From positions 62,001 to 126,000 of the forward strand of contig JACPSL010000008.1 of the NCBI GenBank assembly GCA_016193285.1: a DNA stretch of 64,000 nucleotides. The letters run 5' to 3'. The notes under the pieces are model-generated. The model searched no databases and was not told where the DNA came from. It saw only the letters and a list, made by a program, of their open reading frames with translations. This DNA is from Candidatus Melainabacteria bacterium. Its GTDB lineage: Bacteria; Cyanobacteriota; Vampirovibrionia; 2-02-FULL-35-15. Positions 50,230-61,297 of the stretch are shown here, piece after piece; position 1 is the stretch's first letter, and every line of letters starts with the position of its first letter. A program made the position numbers and the translations under genes.

Positions 50230-51054
50230 CTAAAAGAAATTTTGTCCTGACCCAAATGAAAGTAGATTTGCATTTGGAATTGGATAATTTATTGGAAATC
50301 CTACAGGCTTTCCATTGACAACTGCATACTGTAGTCTCCCGTCAGGTGTAGACATTGATTGATAGTAAGGAAATGATGAAGGTGATCTAGCACTTGGCTG
50401 TGCCTGTTGCATAAAAGCAGTAGATGACAACATATGAGCTAATTGAGGGTTGAAACCACCATAACCACCGTAACCACCAAAAGGATTTAAGCCACCATAA
50501 CCACCATAACCACCGTAACCACCAAAAGGATTTAAGCCACCATAACCACCATAACCACCATAACCACCAAAAGGATTTAAGCCACCATAACCACCATAAC
50601 CACCATAACCACCATAACCACCATAGCCACCACCGTAACCACCGTAACCACCATAGCCACCACCATAACCACCATAACCACCATAACCACCGTAACCACC
50701 ATAACCACCATAACCACCGTAACCACCATAACCATCGTAACCATAGCTGCCAAAGGGATTACCAAATTGATTAACGCTGTTACTATAAGGACTTAAATAA
50801 GGATCACCAAACTGACCAAACTGACCAAACTGATTACCGAACTGATTTCCCGCTTGGTTACCGAATCTATAATATGGGTTTGGGCCAAATAATGGGTTAT
50901 TAAATAGAAAAGGGGAAAAACTATCTCCTCTTATTACTTGAGGTGATACAACTGGTTGTCCTGCTTGAGGTAAGGCTTGGCCAGGGCGAAGAGGAGCAGG
51001 TCTTGGTGCTTGTGGCATTATTCTTCTGATGTTTCCAGGATTTAAAATAAACAT
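50230..51054 (-). CDS. Gly-Tyr-rich tandem-repeat protein
   Basis: A 274-residue low-complexity protein. A Pro/Gln/Asn-rich N-terminus (PQAPRPAPLRPGQALPQAGQ; NQFGNQFGQFGQFG) precedes about 100 residues of GGY tandem repeat. Within it a larger unit, LNPFGGYGGYGGYGG, occurs three times. It has no obvious signal peptide. Such GYGGY sequences occur in adhesive, amyloid-like or phase-separating proteins and in RNA-binding tails; none is shown here. ATG at 51054 with GGTGGG upstream is preferred to GTG at 51066. Confidence 0.7.
   Translation of the reverse strand: MFILNPGNIRRIMPQAPRPAPLRPGQALPQAGQPVVSPQVIRGDSFSPFLFNNPLFGPNPYYRFGNQAGNQFGNQFGQFGQFGDPYLSPYSNSVNQFGNPFGSYGYDGYGGYGGYGGYGGYGGYGGYGGYGGGYGGYGGYGGGYGGYGGYGGYGGYGGLNPFGGYGGYGGYGGLNPFGGYGGYGGYGGLNPFGGYGGYGGFNPQLAHMLSSTAFMQQAQPSARSPSSFPYYQSMSTPDGRLQYAVVNGKPVGFPINYPIPNANLLSFGSGQNFF
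50455..50755. repeat. Nested 9-bp tandem repeat (GGYGGY codons)
   Basis: Near-perfect 9-base units (CCACCATAA on the plus strand), with a longer unit that includes AAAGGATTTAAG, repeat throughout the Gly-rich gene. Slippage in length is expected. Confidence 0.9.
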
Positions 51055-51204
51055 AAGTTTTCCCACCTATTATTGTTTGTTAGAAGTATTAAGAAAAAGT
51101 AAAAAAGTAGTATATGTATTATTGTTATGCCAAATAATTATGTCCATTTTTTTGGGTTATCCCTATTTATGCTAGTATTTTTTGTGCTGTAAGAGGGTAT
51201 TTCT

Positions 51205-53784
<2,580 letters not shown>

Positions 53785-53809
<25 letters not shown>

Positions 53810-55077
53810 TTTAAAATATTTATAATTTCATTTATATCAATCTTACATTCAATTTCGCTATGAGTCTTTAAGTTTTTAATTTTGAAACAATTTTTCTTTT
53901 TTTCTTCATCTAGATAAAATAATACAAAATCAAAATCTTTTTTAACTGCAGCTTCAACTTGTTTTGAGATATTTACAGGGTTATAGTTTATGTCAATATT
54001 TAATTTTAAATTTTTATTTTTAGTTTCTTTATAAAGCTCTGTAGAAATATTAAATGCTTCGCTTTGATTTGTTAAAAACATTATTGAAATATTTGTTTTC
54101 TTATCTTCTTTTACTAGAAGCATTAACCTTTCAATCCCAATTGCCCATCCAAAACCTGGTGTCTTTGGTCCACCTAATGATTCAACTAAGCTATCATATC
54201 TGCCACCTGCACAAATGGTAGATTGCCCTTTTAAGATTTCACTCGTTGATTTAATTTCAAAAACAAAATCATTGTAATAATCTAATCCTCTTACTAGGTT
54301 TGGATTAGTAACAATATTTCTAATTTGCCTTTGGTTTTTATCTTTATATAGCCCAAGTAAGTTTTTAATTTCTTCCCATCTTTTATTAGAGTCAAAAGAT
54401 AAAAATTCTAATGGTTTTTTAGCTCCAGCATAAATTTCTTGATCAGCTTTTACCTTACAATCAAGCATCCTAAGAGGATTTTGCTCATACCTTCTTTTAC
54501 AATCATTACAAAGATCTCCTAAAAAGCCTTTAGTATATTTTTGAAAGTATTCTTTATATAATTTTCTTGATTCTTCATCACCAAGAGAATTTATTTCTAT
54601 TCTAAAATCAATCTCAAGATCTTCAAAAATATTTGAGAGAAGATAAATTGACTCTACTTCACATGTAATTGAATTACTTCCCAAAACTTCTGCATTTATT
54701 TGATGAAATTGTCTGTGTCGTCCTGTCTGGGATCTCTCATAGCGAAACATTGGACCATGTGTCCAGAGTTTTACAGGTTTTGACTCACGATGGAGTCCAT
54801 TTTCAATATATGCTCTAACAATTCCACAAGTTGCTTCAGGGCGAAGAGTAAGCGATCTATCACTTCTGTCTAAAAAAGTATACATTTCCTTATTTACAAT
54901 GTCTGTGCTTTCACCAACACTTCTTTGGAAAAGTTCAGTATGTTCAAAAATTGGAATTATAATTTCTTTAAAAGAGTAGTATTTTAAAATTTCTTTCGAA
55001 GCATCTAGAATTTTTTGCCATTTTTTAATTTCTTTTGGCAAAATGTCTTGTGTTCCACGTGGTGCTTGATATTTCAT
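53785..55077 (-). CDS. hisS: Histidyl-tRNA synthetase
   Basis: A 430-residue class II synthetase. PRGTQDILPKE opens the catalytic core; TLRPEATCGIVRAYIE, MFRYERSQTGRHRQFHQINAE (motif 2) and GFGWAIGIERLMLL (motif 3) are present, with LVRGLDYYNDFVFEI as the His-A segment. A C-terminal anticodon-binding domain follows from about residue 335. Upstream is an mreD-like gene, 17 bases away. Confidence 0.97.
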
Positions 55078-55094
55078 AGATATACTGACGTAAG

Positions 55095-55622
55095 TTATTG
55101 TCGAATGTTTAGCTTCTTAGTTATGTAGTTTATTACTATATAAAAAACAGGTGCAATGCAAAGATTTATAAGTGCTCCATTAAAGCTAATTAAAAAATAT
55201 CTCTCAAATAAATTAAATGAATTACTTATACCATATTGCCAGCCGTTTAGAAGTTCAAGTACTAAGGTAAATAAAAAAGAAAGGATCATATAAAATAAAA
55301 GTTCATCTGAAAAAATATTTTTCTTAAGTAAGCCTGCTAAAAGTCCAATTAAAGGATAAGAAACTAAAAAAGTGTGGTCATATAAAATGCTAGAAATAAA
55401 AAAAGAAGAAGTTATTCCATAAAACATTCCAAAATAAGGTCCAAATATAAGACCAAAGTAAATATTACTTAGCAAAATTAGATTTAATGTTGTATCTAAA
55501 AATAAAAACTTATTAATGACAGACACTTGAGTAACCCACATAAAAAGAGCAAATATGAATACAAAAATGTATTTAGATCTTTCTTTCCTAATTTTGTGAC
55601 TAAAGAAAGTTATTTCTGACAT
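55095..55622 (-). CDS. mreD: MreD-like rod-shape membrane protein
   Basis: A 175-residue protein with five or six membrane helices (LILLSNIYFGLIFGPYFGMFYGITSSF). The PYFGMFYGITSSF...PLIGLLAGLLK pattern is that of MreD/biotin-uptake-like S components. mreB and mreC are not in the window, which weakens the assignment; an ECF transporter S subunit is the main alternative. It leads a minus-strand run with hisS. Confidence 0.55.
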   Translation of the reverse strand: MSEITFFSHKIRKERSKYIFVFIFALFMWVTQVSVINKFLFLDTTLNLILLSNIYFGLIFGPYFGMFYGITSSFFISSILYDHTFLVSYPLIGLLAGLLKKNIFSDELLFYMILSFLFTLVLELLNGWQYGISNSFNLFERYFLISFNGALINLCIAPVFYIVINYITKKLNIRQ

Positions 55623-55709
55623 ATGTTTCTATTACGTATTATAATTGATAAGCGAAATATCATTTTATTTTAAGTTAAGTGAAAACTGAAAATTAGGAAT
55701 CGATCATAT

Positions 55710-55767
55710 TGGGGAGTCGCCAAGCGGTAAGGCAAAGGGTAATGACTCCCGCCATTCAAATGGTGAA
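55710..55767 (+). pseudogene. Truncated tRNA-Gln copy
   Basis: The first two-thirds of tRNA-Gln (TGGGGAGTCGCCAAGCGGTA...) are present, then the anticodon arm has an extra base and altered loop, and the T arm and 3' acceptor are missing. It lies in a 90-base tandem duplication with the intact gene, including 27 bases of shared upstream flank. Confidence 0.75.
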
Positions 55768-55799
55768 GTTGTAAACTGAGAATTAGAAATCGATCTTAT

Positions 55800-55871
55800 T
55801 GGGGAGTCGCCAAGCGGTAAGGCAGCGGGTTTTGGTCCCGCCATTCGTGGGTTCAAATCCTACCTCCCCAG
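55800..55871 (+). tRNA. tRNA-Gln (TTG)
   Basis: Acceptor TGGGGAG pairs with CTCCCCA; anticodon arm GCGGG-TTTTGGT-CCCGC gives TTG. CCA not encoded. The 3' part lies in the end of a serine-recombinase remnant. Confidence 0.95.
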
Positions 55872-56168
55872 ATAATCTCCAGATTTCACACAACCAGCAA
55901 AATCAGAAAATGGTTCTTTTAGCTCTACAGTTAGATTAGAGCCAGAAAGAGATGAGTTCGATACCATGTAATTTAGAAACTCTCGTTTTTCTTCAAGACT
56001 TTGCTGCACATAAAGCTCATAAGCTCTATTAGCCAAGTCTAAAAGCCTGCAACCGCCTTCAAAGTAATTTCGATTTGCTTCATATTCTTTATTACCTAAT
56101 TGTTCCTTTAATCTTAGTTCAAGTAGTGTTTCAAGCTGTTTATTAGACTTATTGCTTTTAATCCATTT
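55860..56168 (-). pseudogene. Large serine recombinase, C-terminal remnant
   Basis: About 102 codons without a stop on the minus strand read ...EGGCRLLDLANRAYELYVQQSLEEKREFLNYMVSNSSLSG..., which matches the C-terminal end of large serine recombinases (LLELA..AY.LY..Q...EKR.LL). There is no start codon or catalytic domain; a stop closes it at the upstream end. The frame ends with TAG inside the 3' part of tRNA-Gln, the geometry expected beside an attachment site. The rest of the recombinase is not in the window. Confidence 0.7.
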
Positions 56169-56276
56169 TTAATCAAATGTAAGTATCATAAATTATAAAA
56201 TTAGCTGTTATCCCAGGAACTTAAGGTATTATTTTATATCCCTAATAAACTGGGTAATATAATATTATAGAAAGCT

Positions 56277-56756
56277 ATGCTAACAAAATCTCAACAACTT
56301 GTATACAAAATTATAGATGAGCTTGAAAAAGTGGAAGATAAAACTAAACTTGCCAAGTTACAATATTTAGCTGATTTCATTCATTTTGCTTTTCACGATA
56401 ATTTTGTCTCTGGCAAAGAAATTGTTTACACAAAGCAAAAGCAAGGTCCACTGGCAAGCACTTTAACGAATGATTTAGAAGCATTAAAGGAAAAGAAAAT
56501 TATTGAGGAAAACCCTGCTTTCAGTTATAAGATTAAAAAAACAGCCCAGATAAATTTGACTCCTGAAGAAATTAAAACTGTTCAGTATGTTTGTAATAAA
56601 TACGGAAAATTAAATTGGAGAGATTTGGTCAGCATTTCTCATGAACAAGAACCTTACCTGTCTGCTGCTGAAGGTGGAGTAATTGAAAGCTTTACTGCAT
56701 ATAATTTAATTGACGATCATGAACAGGAGTACAATGCAATTTCTTGCCGCTCCTAA
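56277..56756 (+). CDS. Panacea (DUF4065/SocA) antitoxin-like protein
   Basis: A 159-residue protein with the Panacea domain in its first 90 residues: LTKSQQLVYKIIDELEKVEDKTKLAKLQYLADFIHF and the GPLASTLTNDLEALKEKKII part typical of the family. Panacea proteins are antitoxins paired with many unrelated toxins. A second small gene begins 23 bases before its end with its own ribosome binding site, the usual layout of such modules. It lies in the decayed island next to tRNA-Gln. Confidence 0.72.
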   Translation: MLTKSQQLVYKIIDELEKVEDKTKLAKLQYLADFIHFAFHDNFVSGKEIVYTKQKQGPLASTLTNDLEALKEKKIIEENPAFSYKIKKTAQINLTPEEIKTVQYVCNKYGKLNWRDLVSISHEQEPYLSAAEGGVIESFTAYNLIDDHEQEYNAISCRS

Positions 56757-57135
56757 GATTTTTAAAGATTTTAAGTTCTTGCATAAAAAGCTCAAATTAA
56801 ATATTTTTGAATGTTTCAGCGATAGTGAACATGATTTAGATGGATACAAAATCGGGCAAGTTCTAAAGAACATAATCATTAATAGCTTGGAAATTGAAGG
56901 ATTTTCCGATGCCCTTGATAGGCAAAAACTTATATCAAAAGGGTGGAAGATTTTTAAGTTTAGATTTGCTGTTGATAATGAAGGAAAAAGTAAAGGGCTG
57001 AGAGTGTTTTATGCAAAGAAGCTTGAAGAAGATATTTTAATTCTTCTGTATGTAAATAAGAAAAGATATTGCCCGGATAACAATGAACTGGAAGAAGAAG
57101 TTTACAGTAGGTTGTCAGATTATATAAACAATTAG
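56734..57135 (+). CDS. RelE-like putative toxin
   Basis: A 133-residue basic protein. ATG at 56734 has AGGAG 4 bases upstream, better than a start at 56710. The stretch GWKIFKFRFAVDNEGKSKGLRVFY followed by ILILLYVNKKRY resembles the RelE/HigB fold (GKSGGxRVIY...LLxVYxK). It overlaps the Panacea gene by 23 bases. Toxin activity is inferred from context and this weak fold match only. Confidence 0.55.
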   Translation: MQFLAAPKIFKDFKFLHKKLKLNIFECFSDSEHDLDGYKIGQVLKNIIINSLEIEGFSDALDRQKLISKGWKIFKFRFAVDNEGKSKGLRVFYAKKLEEDILILLYVNKKRYCPDNNELEEEVYSRLSDYINN

Positions 57136-57310
57136 TCTCTATCTGTCTAAATTAGTCAACTGTTGTCCATTTACATATCAAGCAGCTTTCAAGCGTTTTA
57201 AGCTATAATTTAGCTTATGGATCTCATCGGGATACTCTCTTATAAAAGTTAGAATCTTGTCTCGTAAGCCCAGCAATTGATTCTATATACAAAGAAAAAT
57301 TAATTAAAGA

Positions 57311-57679
57311 CTAAACTTCTCTTAGTATTTGTATAAATGTTTTTCTTAGCGGATCGTCAGTTCTTGCTTTTTCCTTTATACATCTAATATTATCTCTTAC
57401 GCCTTGCCCTGTTAAATTAAAGTATTCACATAGATCGCTCATTTTTAATCGATGAAAAACGCGTAGCAAATAAAGCAAGATAGCTCTTGCATCTCTTGTT
57501 GCATCATTATTGCTACCTCTACTTAATTTACCTTTATGTAATATTGAGTTAGTCATTAGACCAAAATGTTTTGCAACCAATGTAGCAGATTATTCCAAAA
57601 GGTTATCAAAGTTATCTATTTCTTGTGGACATATCTTTCCTGCTAAATCAATAATATTAGGAGAAATTGGTGGTTTGCC
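57311..57679 (-). pseudogene. Decayed RAYT-like (or DnaA-like) C-terminal fragment
   Basis: On the minus strand PPISPNIIDLAGKICPQ...FDNLLE is followed by an in-frame TAA (57590-57592) and then SATLVAKHFGLMTNSIL...RDARAILLYLLRVFHRLKMSDLCEYFNLTGQ. The second half has the helix-turn-helix pattern at the end of REP-associated tyrosine transposases, or less likely of DnaA. No catalytic HUH part is left. The internal stop marks it as a remnant. Confidence 0.5.
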
Positions 57680-57697
57680 TCAATCAATATTTCAAAG

Positions 57698-57853
57698 CGA
57701 AATCAAGCCAAGGTTGAAAATAGCTTTGAATTTAAATTAAGCTGGACTAGAACATATCATTTCCCAGAAAAAACTGCACAAGAGATGATAACAGTAGAAC
57801 AATTTCTAAAAGGTCAAGGCTTCGATCTATCAGATGAAGCATTACTTAAATAA
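57698..57853 (+). pseudogene. Unrecognised gene remnant
   Basis: A coding-like frame without a start (QAKVENSFEFKLSWTRTYHF, then EMITVEQFLKGQGFDLSDEALLK) ending just before glyA. I do not know the family. It fits the picture of a decayed island. Confidence 0.35.
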
Positions 57854-57878
57854 TGACTTTCTGTTATAAAATAAACTC

Positions 57879-59132
57879 ATGCACTTAGAGCATCTACAAG
57901 AAACAGATCCAGAAGTTTTTGAGTTTATTAATAAAGAATTCACAAGACAACAAACTAAGCTTGAAATGATTGCAAGTGAAAACTTTACAAGCCTTGCAGT
58001 TATGGAAGCTCAAGGAACAGTCCTTACAAATAAATATGCAGAAGGCCTTCCAAAAAAAAGATATTACGGCGGATGTGAATATTATGATGAGATTGAATTA
58101 CTTGCAATTGAAAGAGCAAAAAAATTGTTTAATGCGGAACATGTAAATGTCCAGCCTCATAGTGGAGCACAAGCAAATTTTGCAGTGTTCTTAGCTGCTT
58201 TAACTCCTGGAGATACTATTTTAGGAATGTCACTTGATCAGGGAGGACATCTTACTCATGGTTCTAAAGCCAATGTTTCTGGAAAATGGTTTCGTTCAGT
58301 TTTTTATGGTGTAGCTGAAAATGGTTTTATTGATTATGATGAGGTTGAAAAAATTGCAAAGCTAGAAAAACCAAAATTAATTATTGCAGGTGCAAGTGCA
58401 TATTCAAGAACAATTCATTTTGATAAGTTTAAATCCATTGCAGATTCTTGTGGTGCTTTACTTATGGTAGACATGGCTCATATTGCAGGTCTTATTGCTT
58501 GTGGTTTACATCCAAGCCCTTTTCCTTTTGCTGATTTTGTAACTACTACTACTCATAAAACTTTACGTGGACCAAGAGGTGGGTTAGTCTTTTCAACTCC
58601 TAAGTTTTCTAAACAAATTGATTCAGCAGTTTTTCCAGGCAGTCAAGGTGGTCCTTTAATGCATGTAATTGCAGCAAAAGCAGTTGCTTTAAAAGAAGCA
58701 TTAAAACCAGAATTTAAAATCTATCAAAAATCAATTGTTGAAAATGCAAAAACCTTAGCAAATACTTTAATAAGAAATGGAATTGATGTTGTAAGTGGTG
58801 GTACTGATAATCATTTATTACTAGTTGATCTAAGAAAAGTAAATCTAACTGGCAAAGAAGCAGAAGCATTGCTTGATTCTATTGGAATTACTTGTAATAA
58901 AAACACAATTCCAAGAGATCCACAATCTCCATTTGTAACAAGCGGTATTAGACTTGGTACACCTGCTATCACAACTAGAGGCATGAGAACTAGAGAAATG
59001 GAACTACTTGGAGAAATTATTGCAAATATTTTAAAGGCTCCTAAAGATAGTAAAGTATTAGAAACAACCAAACAAAATGTAGAAAATTTATGTAAAAATT
59101 TTCCTTTATATGTGGAATGTGCTATTAAATAA
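57879..59132 (+). CDS. glyA: Serine hydroxymethyltransferase
   Basis: A 417-residue PLP enzyme linking serine, glycine and one-carbon folate. [43 protein letters not shown] and the PLP Lys in [14 protein letters not shown] are canonical; [20 protein letters not shown] closes the active site. It overlaps the wecA-like gene by 23 bases. Confidence 0.97.
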   Translation: MHLEHLQETDPEVFEFINKEFTRQQTKLEMIASENFTSLAVMEAQGTVLTNKYAEGLPKKRYYGGCEYYDEIELLAIERAKKLFNAEHVNVQPHSGAQANFAVFLAALTPGDTILGMSLDQGGHLTHGSKANVSGKWFRSVFYGVAENGFIDYDEVEKIAKLEKPKLIIAGASAYSRTIHFDKFKSIADSCGALLMVDMAHIAGLIACGLHPSPFPFADFVTTTTHKTLRGPRGGLVFSTPKFSKQIDSAVFPGSQGGPLMHVIAAKAVALKEALKPEFKIYQKSIVENAKTLANTLIRNGIDVVSGGTDNHLLLVDLRKVNLTGKEAEALLDSIGITCNKNTIPRDPQSPFVTSGIRLGTPAITTRGMRTREMELLGEIIANILKAPKDSKVLETTKQNVENLCKNFPLYVECAIK

Positions 59133-60291
59133 GATTTTTTATAATTTAGAAACAGTTCAATTCTTTGGTTTTATTATTGCTTTAATGATTTCATATTTAA
59201 TAACTCCTTACATACAAAGTCGTGCTAGAAAACTTGGATTTTTAGATAAGCCATCCGAAAGAAAAATTCACAAAATACCAGTACCGCGTCTTGGCGGGGT
59301 AAGTGTTTATATTAGTTTCTTTTTAACTACATTATTTTTTATTACTGTTTACTGGAAATATCATTCTCTTTTAACAGGGACATTTACACTCATGGGAATT
59401 TTTGCTGGCGGTACAATTATTTTTATTCTTGGCTTATTTGATGACATAGAACCATTACCTGCTTTACTAAAATTTTTAATACAAATTTTAGCAGCAAGTG
59501 TTGCATGGTTTTTAGGAGTAAAGATCTTACAAGTTGTTAATCCTCTTTATCATGCTAATTTTTATTTCTTTGAATTTTCCATTGGAGATGAAACTATTTA
59601 CTTTAGCCATCTTGTAAGTTTTTTATTAACTCTTATCTGGATAGTTGGAATTACAAATGCAATTAATTTAATTGATGGAATGGATGGTCTAGCTACAGGG
59701 ATTTCTTTAATAAGTGCAATTGCAATCTGGGCAGTTTCAGTTGACTATAGAATAAATCAGCCTGCAGGTGCATTAATGGCAGCTACATTAGCAGGAAGTC
59801 TTCTTGGTTTTCTAAGATGGAATTTTAATCCAGCAAGAATTTTTTTAGGTGATTCAGGTGCTTACTTAACAGGCTTTGTACTTTCTTCCTTAGCTGTCAG
59901 TTGTGTAGTAAAAAAAGTAGCACTTAGCATAATGACTCCTGCTTTTATATTAATTTTTGCCCTGCCAATAATGGATACTACATTTGCAATTTTAAGAAGG
60001 ACATTTACTGGAAAATCTGTTTTTAAGCCTGATAAAGAACATTTGTATCACAGAGTCCTTGCAGTTGGCTTGTCTCAAAAGATTACTTCTTATCTTTTAT
60101 ATTTTGTTTCTGGTTCACTTGGACTTTTAGCAACTTACTTAATTAGTTTTAAATCTACTTTGAGATATGTTTTCTTATCAACTATTGTTATGTCAATTGC
60201 ACTCTTTTACACCTTTGTAATTAATTGGAGAAGACAGAAACCATTTAGGAATTTATTTAATAATCCCCAGCATCGTATCCACCTTGATTAA
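59110..60291 (+). CDS. wecA: WecA/TagO-like undecaprenyl-P sugar-1-P transferase
   Basis: A 393-residue protein with about 11 membrane helices. [23 protein letters not shown] opens the family, [18 protein letters not shown] holds the catalytic [19 protein letters not shown] and [17 protein letters not shown] follow, with a HLYHR cytosolic loop. This is the WecA/TagO type that starts a glycan on undecaprenyl phosphate. The ATG overlaps glyA by 23 bases; a slightly later start is possible. The 3' end overlaps the convergent gene by 35 bases. Confidence 0.9.
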   Translation: MWNVLLNKIFYNLETVQFFGFIIALMISYLITPYIQSRARKLGFLDKPSERKIHKIPVPRLGGVSVYISFFLTTLFFITVYWKYHSLLTGTFTLMGIFAGGTIIFILGLFDDIEPLPALLKFLIQILAASVAWFLGVKILQVVNPLYHANFYFFEFSIGDETIYFSHLVSFLLTLIWIVGITNAINLIDGMDGLATGISLISAIAIWAVSVDYRINQPAGALMAATLAGSLLGFLRWNFNPARIFLGDSGAYLTGFVLSSLAVSCVVKKVALSIMTPAFILIFALPIMDTTFAILRRTFTGKSVFKPDKEHLYHRVLAVGLSQKITSYLLYFVSGSLGLLATYLISFKSTLRYVFLSTIVMSIALFYTFVINWRRQKPFRNLFNNPQHRIHLD

Positions 60292-61126
60292 AAAGTAAGT
60301 CATATGGAATTTGCCCATTCTGACCATATTGATTTCCATATGGTTGATTTGGAAATTGATATGGTGCTTGAGGTAGTCCTCCATAGTTAGGTTGTGTATT
60401 TAATAACAACGGTTCTGGAATCATTACTAATATTGGATTTCCATAACTATCCTTTACGATTTCGCTAGTCTCTTGATTAATTAAGTAACCTGTCTTTGGA
60501 TCTATTGTGTAGTTCCGAGGTGGTACTTGAGATAGTGTCTGTGCTTGTGGAATTAGCCCGCCACTCTTTTTAACAAGGATTGATATTCTTTCAATTAATG
60601 GTTTTTGTTTTGCTCGAAGAATTTCTCCTTGACTTAACATTTTTTCTTCTAATCTTGAAACCCTTGCTTGAAATGGTAAGTTATTAAATACGTGATTAAA
60701 CACTTTTTTCTCAAGCTGGCTTATAGCTCCAACTACACCAGTGTTAAACAATTCATCATAGATTATTGTTTGTTGTGCTTTTATTTCGTTTACTTCTTTT
60801 ACTTCTGATTTTTTTTCTGGTTCTATTGCAAATGTTATTTTGTTAATCCTTGTTTCAATATTTTCATTTGCATATTTTTTGCCGAATATAAACTCTTCTA
60901 TTCTGGAAATTCTTTGTTCAGATGTTTCACCCTTAAATGTTTCATGATAGATTTTTTCTTCAATTTTATCTAGCTTATTTATGTTACTGTACTCATTCTC
61001 GGTTGCATAAACACTAGCTTCTAACTTGTAGAAAAAAAATGCTAATAATATAAATATTACAGATACAAAAAACTTAAAATCTTTTCTTTCTTCTTGCTTG
61101 TATTCTTTTTCTTTTTTTCTTAACAC
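60257..61126 (-). CDS. Secreted/anchored protein with internal repeats
   Basis: A 289-residue protein with one N-terminal helix ([17 protein letters not shown]). Three units share a pattern like [43 protein letters not shown] and [24 protein letters not shown] (about residues 50-165). Similar RLxRLE...IFG repeats are known to me from Cyanobacteria-related genomes. The C-terminus is Gln/Asn/Gly/Pro-rich ([16 protein letters not shown]). The GTG start lies in the last 52 bases of rpsU, in another frame; no later start codon is available before the helix. Confidence 0.65.
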   Translation of the reverse strand: MLRKKEKEYKQEERKDFKFFVSVIFILLAFFFYKLEASVYATENEYSNINKLDKIEEKIYHETFKGETSEQRISRIEEFIFGKKYANENIETRINKITFAIEPEKKSEVKEVNEIKAQQTIIYDELFNTGVVGAISQLEKKVFNHVFNNLPFQARVSRLEEKMLSQGEILRAKQKPLIERISILVKKSGGLIPQAQTLSQVPPRNYTIDPKTGYLINQETSEIVKDSYGNPILVMIPEPLLLNTQPNYGGLPQAPYQFPNQPYGNQYGQNGQIPYDLLFNQGGYDAGDY

Positions 61127-61250
61127 TTGGTTTTTCGTAATGTTCTCTTCGACGGACTTCTGTTAGTATTCCTGCTTTCTGGACCTTTTTTTTAAATCTT
61201 TTTAAAGCAGATTCTAAACTCTCACCATCATCTATTCTAATTTCTGACAA
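61074..61250 (-). CDS. rpsU: 30S ribosomal protein S21
   Basis: A 58-residue protein read as [19 protein letters not shown]...[19 protein letters not shown] followed by a basic [14 protein letters not shown] tail, the S21 pattern. It starts with TTG at 61250 preceded by GGAGGG, a strong ribosome binding site. Its last 52 bases overlap the start of the next gene in a different frame. The mgtE gene lies upstream, 47 bases away on the same strand. Confidence 0.9.
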   Translation of the reverse strand: MSEIRIDDGESLESALKRFKKKVQKAGILTEVRRREHYEKPSVKKKRKRIQARRKKRF

Positions 61251-61297
61251 TTTTTATATTCCCTCCTCTCTTCTTATTTACCCACAAAGTAATAATA

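Noticed and set aside
50455-50755. Regular repeats that could be a CRISPR array
   Set aside because: The units are 9 bases with no unique spacers, and they encode GGY codons in a long open frame.
50577-50765. Val/Met-rich open frame in the Gly-rich gene, other frame
   Set aside because: It is a shadow of the 9-base repeat.
51067-51204. Thiamine riboswitch upstream of thiG-thiC
   Set aside because: The expected CTGAGA and related conserved boxes and pairing were not found in the interval.
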